From: Oscillospiraceae bacterium
GTDB taxonomy: Bacteria > Bacillota > Clostridia > Oscillospirales > Oscillospiraceae
Assembly: GCA_017622295.1 (NCBI GenBank)
Contig: JAGARK010000026.1
Span: 1 to 64,000, forward strand
Length of the DNA: 64,000 nucleotides
Direction of reading: 5' to 3'
Positions within the stretch are counted from its first letter, which is position 1; each line of letters starts with the position of its first letter. Below the pieces are notes generated by a model. It saw nothing but the letters and a program-made list of their open reading frames with translations, made no database searches and was not told where the DNA came from. A program made the position numbers and the translations under genes. Shown here one piece after another: positions 35,947-44,742 of this stretch.

Positions 35947-35975
35947 ATTATAACTGGAAATTCCAAAAAAGTAAA
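35947..35975 (-). promoter_or_regulatory. Promoter of lepA
   Basis: Minus strand: TTTACT (35975-35970), 17-base spacer, TATAAT (35952-35947). The leader to the lepA start is about 150 bases; nothing was recognised in it beyond short G/C-rich stems. Confidence 0.65.
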
Positions 35976-36070
35976 CCGTATGTTTTCGCAATTTCAGGGG
36001 AAAAATGAAGTTGGTAAAAGAAAAAATCCGGCGAAAGATGGAAAAATCGAAAATTTTTCAGCAAAAACCC

Positions 36071-36099
36071 TTGCCAAAAAGTAATTTTCGGGGTATAGT
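36071..36099 (+). promoter_or_regulatory. Promoter of rpoD
   Basis: TTGCCA (36071-36076), 17-base spacer, TATAGT (36094-36099). It implies a leader of about 220 bases. Confidence 0.7.
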
Positions 36100-36153
36100 T
36101 TAACGGCATGAGAAATACACAGCAGATTTGTGTGAGATAATACAAATTCTTGC

Positions 36154-36294
36154 TAAAATGGCCTTTGTCCATTTTATCGTGCCATATATATGGCACGCCG
36201 CCTGCGGCGGCAAGAAATCGTATTGACTTCGTTTTTGGGGCAATGCCCCTCAGGCTGCTTGAGCAGCCTGGTAAAATGGCTTTGGCCGTTTTAC
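36154..36294 (+). repeat. Array of six hairpins in the rpoD leader
   Basis: In order: TAAAATGG-loop-CCATTTTA (36154-36176); CGTGCCATATATATGGCACG (36178-36197); GCCGCC-TGC-GGCGGC (36197-36211); GGGGCA-A-TGCCCC (36237-36249); CAGGCTGC-TTGA-GCAGCCTG (36251-36270); GTAAAATGGC-TTTG-GCCGTTTTAC (36271-36294). The first and last are near copies. The ribosome binding site at 36311 is outside them. Confidence 0.8.
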
Positions 36295-36323
36295 TAAAAA
36301 CTCGTATAAAGAGGGGAAACAGC

Positions 36324-37472
<1,149 letters not shown>

Positions 37473-37473
37473 C

Positions 37474-37507
37474 AGAAAGCCGCCCACAACCGTGGGCGGT
37501 TTTTTAT
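37474..37507 (+). terminator. Terminator of rpoD
   Basis: AAGCCGCCCAC-AACC-GTGGGCGGTTTTTT. Confidence 0.9.
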
Positions 37508-37515
37508 GTTTCAAC

Positions 37516-37732
37516 TTCAAATTACAGGTTATCGAGCACTCAAAGCCCTCCCCTTTGGGGAGGGTGCCCCCCTTAGGGGGCGGGAGAGGTGCAGAACAAG
37601 GTTGCGTTTATTGCCGCACTTCGGCAAAATCGTACTGCTGACATACCTCTTCCGTCACGGCGAAGCCGTGCCACCTTCCCCAGAGGGGAAGGCTTGGCGC
37701 TACCGCGCCAGTACGACAAACTGTAATTTGAA
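37516..37732. repeat. Family A repeat, copy 7, carrying a nested family C pair
   Basis: The outer arms are TTCAAATTACAGGTTATCG and GACAAACTGTAATTTGAA. Inside are two inverted family C arms: GCCCTCCCCTTTGGGGAGGG then TGCCCCCCTTAGGGGGC, and, inverted, GTCACGGCGAAGCCGTG then CCACCTTCCCCAGAGGGGAA. Between the arms are only about 50 bases and no gene. The order of modules is the same as in the DUF559 cassette ends, and the two families are nested. Confidence 0.82.
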
Positions 37733-37742
37733 CAATCCCCAT

Positions 37743-37777
37743 AGAAAAAGCGCCGTCATAAGACGGCGCTTTTTGCG
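37743..37777 (-). terminator. Terminator of the mreC-mreD-PBP2 operon
   Basis: AAAAAGCGCCGTC-ATAA-GACGGCGCTTTTT directly after the PBP2 stop. Confidence 0.88.
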
Positions 37778-37780
37778 TTA

Positions 37781-39889
37781 TCAACCGATGGTGTTCTCCA
37801 GATAGACCACATCGCCGACCACATCGTCGGAGGCAAAGTATGCCTCGATGATGGCCTTGGCCACCTGGCCCAGGGTGGCGCCGTGGGCAGCCTTCTCGCC
37901 GTAGACCACAATGGCAATCTCAGGATCCTCGGCAGGAGCGAAGCAGATGAAGGAGCCATGGTCAGAACCCAGCATACCGGTCTGAGCGGTACCGGTCTTG
38001 GCGGCAACGTCAATATTCAGGCCCGCCATGGAGTTTCGGGCGGTACCCTGGGTGCCGGACACGACGGCCTTCATGCCTTCGACGTAGGTTTCGTAAACCT
38101 CGTTGGAGATGTCCAGCTGGCTGACCATCACAGGCTGGTTCTCATAGACCAGGCTGGTGTAATCCGCAGAGACCACGCGGCTGAGGAAGGTAGCCTTCAT
38201 ACGCACACCCTTATTGGCCAGGGTGCTGGCATAGACACACAGCTGCATGGGGGTGAAGCGGTTTTCGTCCTGGCCGATGCAGGCAAGGATTCGGTTACCG
38301 GTATAGAAGCCGGCGTTGATGCCCGTGTAGAGCTTTGCCTTGGTTTCTTCGTTGGCGCGGTAGCCGAGGGTCTCATCCAACTCGATGCCGGTGGGCTCGC
38401 CCAGGCCCAGAGCCTTTGCGGTATCATCCAGGGCAGAATTGCTGATGCGGTCACCCAGCTCATAGAAGAAGTAGTTGCAGGAAACCTCAAGAGCATTCTG
38501 GGCGTCGATCTCGCCGTGGGTAATGCCATAGGAGGAGTAGACCAGACATTTGGGTGCGAAGCCCTGATCCTCGTAGGTTCTGAAAACGCCCTCGTCCTTG
38601 ATCATTTCCTCGGGCTCATATTTGCCGGTGGTCATGGCGGCGATGAGGGTGCAGGGCTTATAGGCCGATCCGGGAGGATAGGCCGCATGGAATGCGCGGT
38701 TGAACAGCGGGTCAAAATCCGCTTCCAGGATCTCGTCGTAATCCTCATTATAGGTAATGGGATTGTAGGTGGGATAGGAGGCGCAGGCCAGCACATCGCC
38801 GGTCTTGCACTCCATGACCACAACCGCGGCACCTTCAACGTCATTGCCGTCGCCGGAGGTATTCTGCTCCGGGTCCTGAAGGTAGTTGATGACGTCAGCC
38901 AGAGCGTCCTCGGCGATGATCTGGACGTTCAGGTCCAGGGTGGTTTCGACGTTGTTGCCCGCCTTGGGGGTATCGACGCCGATGATGTTGCCTTCCTTGT
39001 CGCGGATATTGGCATAGTACTGGGAAATGATGGTACCGTTCTTGTCAACCACGTCAACGCGGGTGCCGTCGGTGCCGTGGAGGTAATCCTCAAAGGCCGC
39101 CTCGAAGCCGGACTGGCCGATGACGGCGTCCATGGCATAGCCCTTCTTCTGATACTTGGCCCAGTCCTCGGCGTCCATGGAGCCCATGGTGCCCAGAATA
39201 TGGGCGGCATAGCGGGTGTGATACTCACGAACGGTGGAGGACTCGACCATCAGGCCGGGAGTATTCAGCTCCTTGATGGCGGACAGGTGCTCATCGGATA
39301 CGTCCTGGATAAAGACGTAGTTGCTCAGGTTGGCAACGCCGCGCAGGTCGAATTCATAGCGCAGGCCGATGACCGCCCGGGCCTCCTCGTCGGTCCACTC
39401 CTCGGGAATGGAGTAACGGTCCCGGAGCTTCTGCAGTAGCAGGGGAGCGGTGATGTCAGAGTCGATACTCCGCTCGGACAGGAAGCGCTGGAAGTAACCG
39501 CGCCAGGCGGTGCTGTAGTCATCCAGTGTGTACTCAAAGGGGCGGGTTGCGGTGATGGGGAAATGGTCGTTATAGGAAACGCCCAGCTCCTCGCATTTTT
39601 TGATCAGATTGTAGATGGACTGGTTGGTATTGTCCGAAGAGGTAATAACATAGTGGTTGAACACCAGGTCATAACTGGCGCGGTTGCCCACCAGGATGTT
39701 ACCGTTTCGGTCCAGGATGTCGCCCCGGGCCGCTTTGACACGGGTCAGGGTGGTAAAGGTTGTGGTGTTGTCGGTGTTGCCGTCGGTTGCAATGATCTGC
39801 AGGTTGAACAGTCTCAGACTGAACAGCGTCAGAATCAGCGCCACGATACCCACCAGCACCAGGGCTCTGAATCGGCTTATTCTTTCCAT
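37781..39889 (-). CDS. mrdA: Penicillin-binding protein 2 (class B transpeptidase, elongation)
   Basis: 702 residues. One membrane anchor (about 8-28), a dimerisation region starting VKAARGDILDRNGNILVGNRASYDL, and the transpeptidase with SxxK in PPGSAYKPC (about 403-411), SxN in SCNYF (about 465) and KTGTAQ (about 627). It crosslinks peptidoglycan for side-wall growth; its position after mreC-mreD points to the rod complex. The start at 39889 has GGAGGAG upstream and overlaps the mreD end. Confidence 0.93.
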   Translation of the reverse strand: MERISRFRALVLVGIVALILTLFSLRLFNLQIIATDGNTDNTTTFTTLTRVKAARGDILDRNGNILVGNRASYDLVFNHYVITSSDNTNQSIYNLIKKCEELGVSYNDHFPITATRPFEYTLDDYSTAWRGYFQRFLSERSIDSDITAPLLLQKLRDRYSIPEEWTDEEARAVIGLRYEFDLRGVANLSNYVFIQDVSDEHLSAIKELNTPGLMVESSTVREYHTRYAAHILGTMGSMDAEDWAKYQKKGYAMDAVIGQSGFEAAFEDYLHGTDGTRVDVVDKNGTIISQYYANIRDKEGNIIGVDTPKAGNNVETTLDLNVQIIAEDALADVINYLQDPEQNTSGDGNDVEGAAVVVMECKTGDVLACASYPTYNPITYNEDYDEILEADFDPLFNRAFHAAYPPGSAYKPCTLIAAMTTGKYEPEEMIKDEGVFRTYEDQGFAPKCLVYSSYGITHGEIDAQNALEVSCNYFFYELGDRISNSALDDTAKALGLGEPTGIELDETLGYRANEETKAKLYTGINAGFYTGNRILACIGQDENRFTPMQLCVYASTLANKGVRMKATFLSRVVSADYTSLVYENQPVMVSQLDISNEVYETYVEGMKAVVSGTQGTARNSMAGLNIDVAAKTGTAQTGMLGSDHGSFICFAPAEDPEIAIVVYGEKAAHGATLGQVAKAIIEAYFASDDVVGDVVYLENTIG

Positions 39890-40464
39890 GTTTCTCCTCC
39901 GATTTTGCCGATGGCTTTGACCAGGGGGTACAGCGCCAGCATCACCAGCACAGACATGACCCCGGCAATGGTAAACACGCCGAAGCGGGCCCACAGGGTG
40001 CGGCCGATGAAAATACCGATGGCAAAGAGGCTCCACTCATAGAGCATCATGGCCAGCCCGGCACAAAGCATGATGGAACCGAAGCTCCGGTGCCAGAAAA
40101 CCTGGCGGAAAAGGGATGCTCCGATGACGAACAGGGTGATCAGGGCGATCACATAAGGTCCCGGTGCGGAGCCGGAGAACCAGTATATCGCAGAAGCCAG
40201 CAGCGCAAACAGGCCGCCGTCCTCCGCGCCCGCCAGAATGCCGATGAGCAGAATGCCGCAGACGGCCAGATCCGTGGTGGCGCCGGAGAAACGGAACCGG
40301 CTCATCACCACATCCTGGACGATCAGCAGCACCAGGCACAGCAGGGCATACAGTGCCCATTTCAGGGTCTGCAGCTGCTGATGGCGGGTCATATGCAGGA
40401 CCTTCAGAAGATTGGTTCCCTTGGGGTCCGGCTTAAATTCATATTTTCTGCGTTTTTTTGCCAT
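39877..40464 (-). CDS. mreD: Rod shape-determining protein MreD
   Basis: 195 residues with a basic cytoplasmic start (MAKKRRKYEFKPDPKG) about 35 residues longer than in many MreD, then five to six membrane segments. MreD sequences vary widely; the call rests on topology, length and position between mreC and PBP2. It is part of the membrane elongasome. Confidence 0.85.
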   Translation of the reverse strand: MAKKRRKYEFKPDPKGTNLLKVLHMTRHQQLQTLKWALYALLCLVLLIVQDVVMSRFRFSGATTDLAVCGILLIGILAGAEDGGLFALLASAIYWFSGSAPGPYVIALITLFVIGASLFRQVFWHRSFGSIMLCAGLAMMLYEWSLFAIGIFIGRTLWARFGVFTIAGVMSVLVMLALYPLVKAIGKIGGETWKE

Positions 40465-40467
40465 GAC

Positions 40468-41373
40468 TTATCCAACTCCATCGCTCTGAGGAGCCTGAAC
40501 AGGCTCGGTGGGCTGATCGGCCTGAGGTACCTGAGGGGTCTGCTCGGTGGAGCCGAACTGGGTGATGATGAACACCTGCTCCAGCGAGCCGATCTCCGCC
40601 GCAGGGTCCAGCACCGCGTACTTGGCAACGCCGGTGTCGCCGAAGCCGGCGTCCACAACGTGGCCCAGGATCAGTCCCTTGGGATAAATGGTAGAGCCGG
40701 AGGTGACCACCTGGTCATTGTTTCGGATGATGGCGGAGGAATCCAGATAGTCCATCCGCAGCAGGTCCTTGCGGCCTTCCTCGTAGCCGCCGCTGACCAT
40801 GCCGTTGTAGCCGGAAGATGCGATGGTGGCAGAGATCTCCAGGGTGGAGTCCAGAACGGTCTTGACCACGGCGTAGTTGGGACCGGCTTCGGTCACCAGA
40901 CCCACGACTTCGCCGTTGGCGGTAATCACACACATATTCTCGGCAATGCCCACGTTGCTGCCGCGGTTGATGGTGAAGGTACTGGTCCAGTCGGTGGCGC
41001 TCCAGGAGATGATATAGGCGTCGGTGGTGACATAGTCCTCATTGTAGGACAGCAGACCCATCTGCTGGCGCAAGCGCTCGTTGTCACGAGCCGTGGCGTC
41101 AGCCCGGCGGGCGGTATCCTCCATCTCGGCGATCTGGGCCTTCAGGGCCTCATTTTCCGCAGCCAGGGTCTCATAGCGGAACATATAGCTGTAAAACTGC
41201 TCGGCGGAGCTGGTCAGCGCATTGGCGCCGGCCCGGAAAGGAGCCAGGGCGCCCTGGACCAGCATACCGGGAATGCTCATACCGGTGGCGTTGCTCAGCA
41301 CCGCCAGGCCCGCGGCCAGCAGCACCGCCACGATGATCAGCACCCGGATCCGGGTTGTAAACAAATGTCTCAT
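40468..41373 (-). CDS. mreC: Rod shape-determining protein MreC
   Basis: 301 residues. A membrane anchor (about 9-28), a coiled coil (about 62-95, RYETLAAENEALKAQIAEMEDTA), then the beta-rich MreC core (STFTINRGSNVGIAENMCVIT). The C-terminal tail (about 275-301) is Pro/Gln-rich. It organises PBP2 and MreD. The start at 41373 overlaps the maf stop by 4 bases and has GGGAG upstream. Confidence 0.93.
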   Translation of the reverse strand: MRHLFTTRIRVLIIVAVLLAAGLAVLSNATGMSIPGMLVQGALAPFRAGANALTSSAEQFYSYMFRYETLAAENEALKAQIAEMEDTARRADATARDNERLRQQMGLLSYNEDYVTTDAYIISWSATDWTSTFTINRGSNVGIAENMCVITANGEVVGLVTEAGPNYAVVKTVLDSTLEISATIASSGYNGMVSGGYEEGRKDLLRMDYLDSSAIIRNNDQVVTSGSTIYPKGLILGHVVDAGFGDTGVAKYAVLDPAAEIGSLEQVFIITQFGSTEQTPQVPQADQPTEPVQAPQSDGVG

Positions 41374-41945
41374 AGATTTTCTCCCATCATATCCGGGGCC
41401 ATTTCCCGGAGAATCTGTCCCAGACGGCACACAGGAAGGCCCACCACATTATAATAGTCTCCCTCCAGCGCGGTGCAGAACAGCGCCGCGCCGCCCTGGA
41501 TGCCATAAGCGCCGGCCTTATCCATGGGTTCGCCGGTGGCGACATAAGCCAGTATCTCCCTTTCGGTGAGTTCCCGGAAATGGATGTCGGTGATTTCGGT
41601 GCAGGTGTGAGCCTTGTCGCCCCGCAGCACCGTCACGCCGGTCATGACCTGGTGGGCCCGGCCGGAGAGGCTCCGGAGCATCGCCGCCGCCTCATCTTCC
41701 GTGCGGGGCTTGCCCAGTACCTTACCGTCGCAGACCACGATGGTATCGGCGGCCACCACCACATCGTCGGCTTCCCGGGGCGTGGCAGCAGCCTTCAGGC
41801 TGCTGATCCGGGCCACCTCCCGCTCAGGGGGCAGCGAAGGGTCCATGGTTTCGTCAATATCCGCCGCCCGGATCACGAAGGGAACGTGGAACAGGCCCAT
41901 CAGTTCCTTCCGCCGGGGGGAGGCGGATGCTAAGATCAAGTTCAT
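41370..41945 (-). CDS. maf: Maf-family nucleotide pyrophosphatase
   Basis: 191 residues. N-terminal LILASASPRRKELM and ADTIVVCDGKVLGKP are the family motifs; the latter holds the catalytic Asp. Maf proteins hydrolyse dTTP, UTP or modified nucleotides and are often next to mreBCD, as here. GGAAGG precedes the ATG. Confidence 0.93.
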   Translation of the reverse strand: MNLILASASPRRKELMGLFHVPFVIRAADIDETMDPSLPPEREVARISSLKAAATPREADDVVVAADTIVVCDGKVLGKPRTEDEAAAMLRSLSGRAHQVMTGVTVLRGDKAHTCTEITDIHFRELTEREILAYVATGEPMDKAGAYGIQGGAALFCTALEGDYYNVVGLPVCRLGQILREMAPDMMGENL

Positions 41946-41993
41946 ACTATTTCCTTCCTAAGATAAAGCACGTCATTGCGAGCCAGTGCGATT

Positions 41994-44078
41994 TTATTCC
42001 ACTCCCCGCAGATACAGGCCTCTGGTGCAGGCACCGGGGTCGAAGGGGCTGGGATGTACATAGTCAGAGAGCACCCGGTCCACTTCCTTACTGCTTTCGG
42101 TGGTGAAATACAGCCGGGTGGCCCAGACGCCGATCTTGGTCAGATCCTCCTGACGGTCCAGCCAGCTAAGCTTCTTACCGTTGAGCAGAACGCTGCGGCA
42201 GGAATCGCCGTCCTTGATAACAGGGAAGTCGGCGCCGGTCTTGTCGGTCAGCTTCAGGGCGGGGCCGGTCTTGCAGGAGCACTCGCCGCTGCGGCCCCGG
42301 AACAGACAGTTTTCCGTCACCATCAGGGGCATCCGTCCGTAGATCAGGATCTCACAGGGAACCGTCTTGCTCAGATCCCGGATCTGGGGCATGGTCATCT
42401 CAAAGCTGAGGGTCACGGAGGCCAGATTCAGCTTGCTGAGGAAATACACGGAGCCGGAATTGTAAATGTTCAGGCCAAAGTCGCCGTGGATCCGCAATCC
42501 CAGCTCCCGGGCAACCATCAGAAGGCCCACATTGCCCACCAACACATCCTTCAAGCCCAGGGACTGGAGCTTCTGCAGGTCTGCCTTGAGCTTAACCAGC
42601 TCCTTGTCGTGGGCAATGCGGGGCAGCACTGCCGCCACCTTGCCCCGGCTCAGCAGATCCAGACACAGCTGGGAATCCGCCAGCAGCACATGCAGGGGAA
42701 CATAGAGCATCACCGTCTCCAGCTTCAGAAGCTTGGGGGTGATCTGGTCGGCAGAGGTGACCTGAACGGACAGGCCGGGCATGCCGGCGTGGCCCAGATG
42801 GTCGGGGATCCGGGCCGGCTTGCCCAGGGTGGGCTTCTCCCGGCGGGCCCGGAGGGCGCTGAGCTGATTCAGGGCGTCACGGCGCATGGCGTTGATGGCT
42901 GCGGCGGACATGGTCAGGCCCGGCTCCACCTGGGTGCGGACCTCCACACAGCGGTAGGGGGTGCCGCCGGTCTTGCTGAGCCGCTGGGCCAGGGCCGCAG
43001 GCTCCAGAGGGACATTTCGCGCCACCTCGGGCATGGGGCCGGCGACCTTGCAGACCCGTCCGTCGGGATCGGTGACGGTCAGGGAGCTGCCCTTGGAGGA
43101 AACCACCGCCCGGAAGACGATGTCCACCAGGGGATTTTCCGCATTTTCATAGGACTGGCGGGCAGCCTGGAGCCACTTGGGATGGTCCTTGTCATCCTTG
43201 CGGATGCCGAACATCTGGGGGCCGGTCTGACCGAGATAGTAATCATCGGTAAAGCCCTCCCGGTTGAAGGCCATGTAAAGGGCGTCCATCATGGTGTCGG
43301 TGACCACGCCTTCGTCGATGGCCCGGCGGTAGACGGCGGTGACGGTGGCCACATACTCAGGCCGCTTCATACGGCCCTCCAGCTTCAGCGAGGCAACGCC
43401 CATGGCTTCCAGATCCTTGACGTAATCCACCAGACAGTTGTCCTTCAGACTCAGGGGATACTTGTTCTCCCAGTGGTTGTAGCCGTAGCTCTGGCGGCAG
43501 GGCTGGGCGCAGCGGCCCCGGTTGCCGGACCGGCCGCCGATGGCGGCGGACAGGTAGCACTGGCCGGAGTAGCACATGCACAGGGCGCCGTGGCCGAAGA
43601 CCTCGATCTCAATGGGAGAATTGGCGCAGATATACTTGATCTCCTCAGCGGAAAGCTCCCGGCTGAGGACCACACGGCTCATACCCAGGGCGGCGCAGAA
43701 CAGCACGCCGGGGAGGGAATGGACCGTCAGCTGGGTGGAGCCGTGGAGGGGCACCTTGGGCGCCACCTGGCGGCACAGCTGAATCACGCCCAGATCCTGG
43801 ACGATGAAGGCATCCACATCCGCCTCCGCCGCCTGGCGGATCAGGGTGGTCAGTTCGGTCATTTCCCGGTCAGAGACCAGGGTATTCAGGGTAAGATGCA
43901 CCGCCACACCCCGGACATGGCAGTATTTCACCGCCTCCACCAGGGTCTGGGGAGTAAAGTTTTTTGCACTCTGGCGGGCATTGAACATGCCGCAGCCCAG
44001 ATACACCGCATTGGCGCCGTTTTGAACCGCGGCGCGGAGGGCTTCCATAGATCCCGCGGGGGCTAATAATTCCAGCAT
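41994..44078 (-). CDS. U32-family peptidase (RlhA/YhbU-like)
   Basis: 694 residues. The U32 domain starts LELLAPAGSMEALRAAVQNGANAVYLG, with the family motif EVFGHGALCMCYSGQCYLSA (about 167-186) and CAQPCRQ nearby; several conserved Cys could hold an Fe-S cluster as in the tRNA/rRNA hydroxylases of this family. The second half is the longer U32 form with a second barrel. Function may be collagenase-like proteolysis or, more likely in this group, RNA hydroxylation. The start at 44078 has GAGAGA. Confidence 0.83.
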   Translation of the reverse strand: MLELLAPAGSMEALRAAVQNGANAVYLGCGMFNARQSAKNFTPQTLVEAVKYCHVRGVAVHLTLNTLVSDREMTELTTLIRQAAEADVDAFIVQDLGVIQLCRQVAPKVPLHGSTQLTVHSLPGVLFCAALGMSRVVLSRELSAEEIKYICANSPIEIEVFGHGALCMCYSGQCYLSAAIGGRSGNRGRCAQPCRQSYGYNHWENKYPLSLKDNCLVDYVKDLEAMGVASLKLEGRMKRPEYVATVTAVYRRAIDEGVVTDTMMDALYMAFNREGFTDDYYLGQTGPQMFGIRKDDKDHPKWLQAARQSYENAENPLVDIVFRAVVSSKGSSLTVTDPDGRVCKVAGPMPEVARNVPLEPAALAQRLSKTGGTPYRCVEVRTQVEPGLTMSAAAINAMRRDALNQLSALRARREKPTLGKPARIPDHLGHAGMPGLSVQVTSADQITPKLLKLETVMLYVPLHVLLADSQLCLDLLSRGKVAAVLPRIAHDKELVKLKADLQKLQSLGLKDVLVGNVGLLMVARELGLRIHGDFGLNIYNSGSVYFLSKLNLASVTLSFEMTMPQIRDLSKTVPCEILIYGRMPLMVTENCLFRGRSGECSCKTGPALKLTDKTGADFPVIKDGDSCRSVLLNGKKLSWLDRQEDLTKIGVWATRLYFTTESSKEVDRVLSDYVHPSPFDPGACTRGLYLRGVE

Positions 44079-44249
44079 AAGCGTCTCTCTCCATATGGTA
44101 TACTTGGACACATTATAGCACAATCACTTTCGGAATTCTACCCTCCGGGGTAGAATTCATGAAATATTAATACTGATTTCACACAAATCCCACCGGAACC
44201 GGGTCAGCGCGAAAACATAGAATCTGTAACAAATTGCCTGCAAAAATTC

Positions 44250-44278
44250 TTGACAGGATTGGTCTTTTCTGTTAATTT
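44250..44278 (+). promoter_or_regulatory. Promoter of the small-protein/DUF6110/ATPase set
   Basis: TTGACA (44250-44255), 17-base spacer, TAATTT (44273-44278). It is 27 bases before the GTG of the 26-residue gene. Confidence 0.7.
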
Positions 44279-44304
44279 TAGAGTATAAAGGAGCGTGATA
44301 CACT

Positions 44305-44385
44305 GTGAAATCCCATAAGTTCTGGGCCTGGGCCGCTGTGTTCAGCATGTTCATGGTCATGATCACCGGCTATAAACACAAGTAA
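44305..44385 (+). CDS. 26-residue membrane peptide
   Basis: GTG start with AAGGAGCG upstream and a TAA stop give MKSHKFWAWAAVFSMFMVMI followed by TGYKHK: basic ends around one hydrophobic helix. It sits between a good promoter and the DUF6110-like gene with only 18 bases to it. I recall similar tiny proteins preceding DUF6110 genes in Ruminococcaceae, but cannot confirm the family. A small subunit or regulator of the nearby ATPase is possible. Confidence 0.7.
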   Translation: MKSHKFWAWAAVFSMFMVMITGYKHK

Positions 44386-44403
44386 TTCAAGGAGGATTCC
44401 ATT

Positions 44404-44676
44404 ATGATTTTCGGTTGGGGAAAGATTGCCACCTTCGTCGGCGGCGCGCTGTTCGGCAGCGTCGGCGTCAAGCTGCTGACCAGTAAGGATGCCAAGAAGG
44501 TTTACACCCACGCCACCGCCGCTGTCCTGCGTGCCAAGGACTCCGTTATGGAGACCGTCACCCAGGTGCAGGAGAACTGCGAGGATATCCTGGCTGATGC
44601 AAAGAGCATCAACGAAGCACGGGCTGCCGAAGAAGCGCAGTATGTCGGTGAGGACAAGGAAGAGGTTATCGGCTGA
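44404..44676 (+). CDS. DUF6110-like small protein
   Basis: 90 residues. An N-terminal Gly-rich hydrophobic segment (GWGKIATFVGGALFGSVGVKLL) is followed by an amphipathic helical, acidic tail with many Ala and Lys (about 28-90). AGGAGG precedes the ATG. It is ended by the hairpin at 44691-44722, then the ATPase begins. Function is unknown; association with P-type ATPases is from context. Confidence 0.7.
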   Translation: MIFGWGKIATFVGGALFGSVGVKLLTSKDAKKVYTHATAAVLRAKDSVMETVTQVQENCEDILADAKSINEARAAEEAQYVGEDKEEVIG

Positions 44677-44689
44677 TTATCTGCAAAAA

Positions 44690-44723
44690 CCAGGCCGCCC
44701 GCACACTGCGGGCGGCTTTTTGC
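44690..44723 (+). terminator. Terminator between the DUF6110-like gene and the ATPase
   Basis: CAGGCCGCCCGC-ACACT-GCGGGCGGCTTTTT. It probably allows only partial read-through into the ATPase gene. Confidence 0.75.
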
Positions 44724-44742
44724 TCCAAGAGAGGTTTCTCCT

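Noticed and set aside
36150..36323. N-terminal extension of rpoD
   Set aside because: It would translate the hairpin array; the GAGGGG-ATG at 36324 is canonical.
41976..44066. Long open frame antisense to the U32 peptidase gene
   Set aside because: It mirrors a well-supported gene and begins with sequence antisense to its C-terminal codons.
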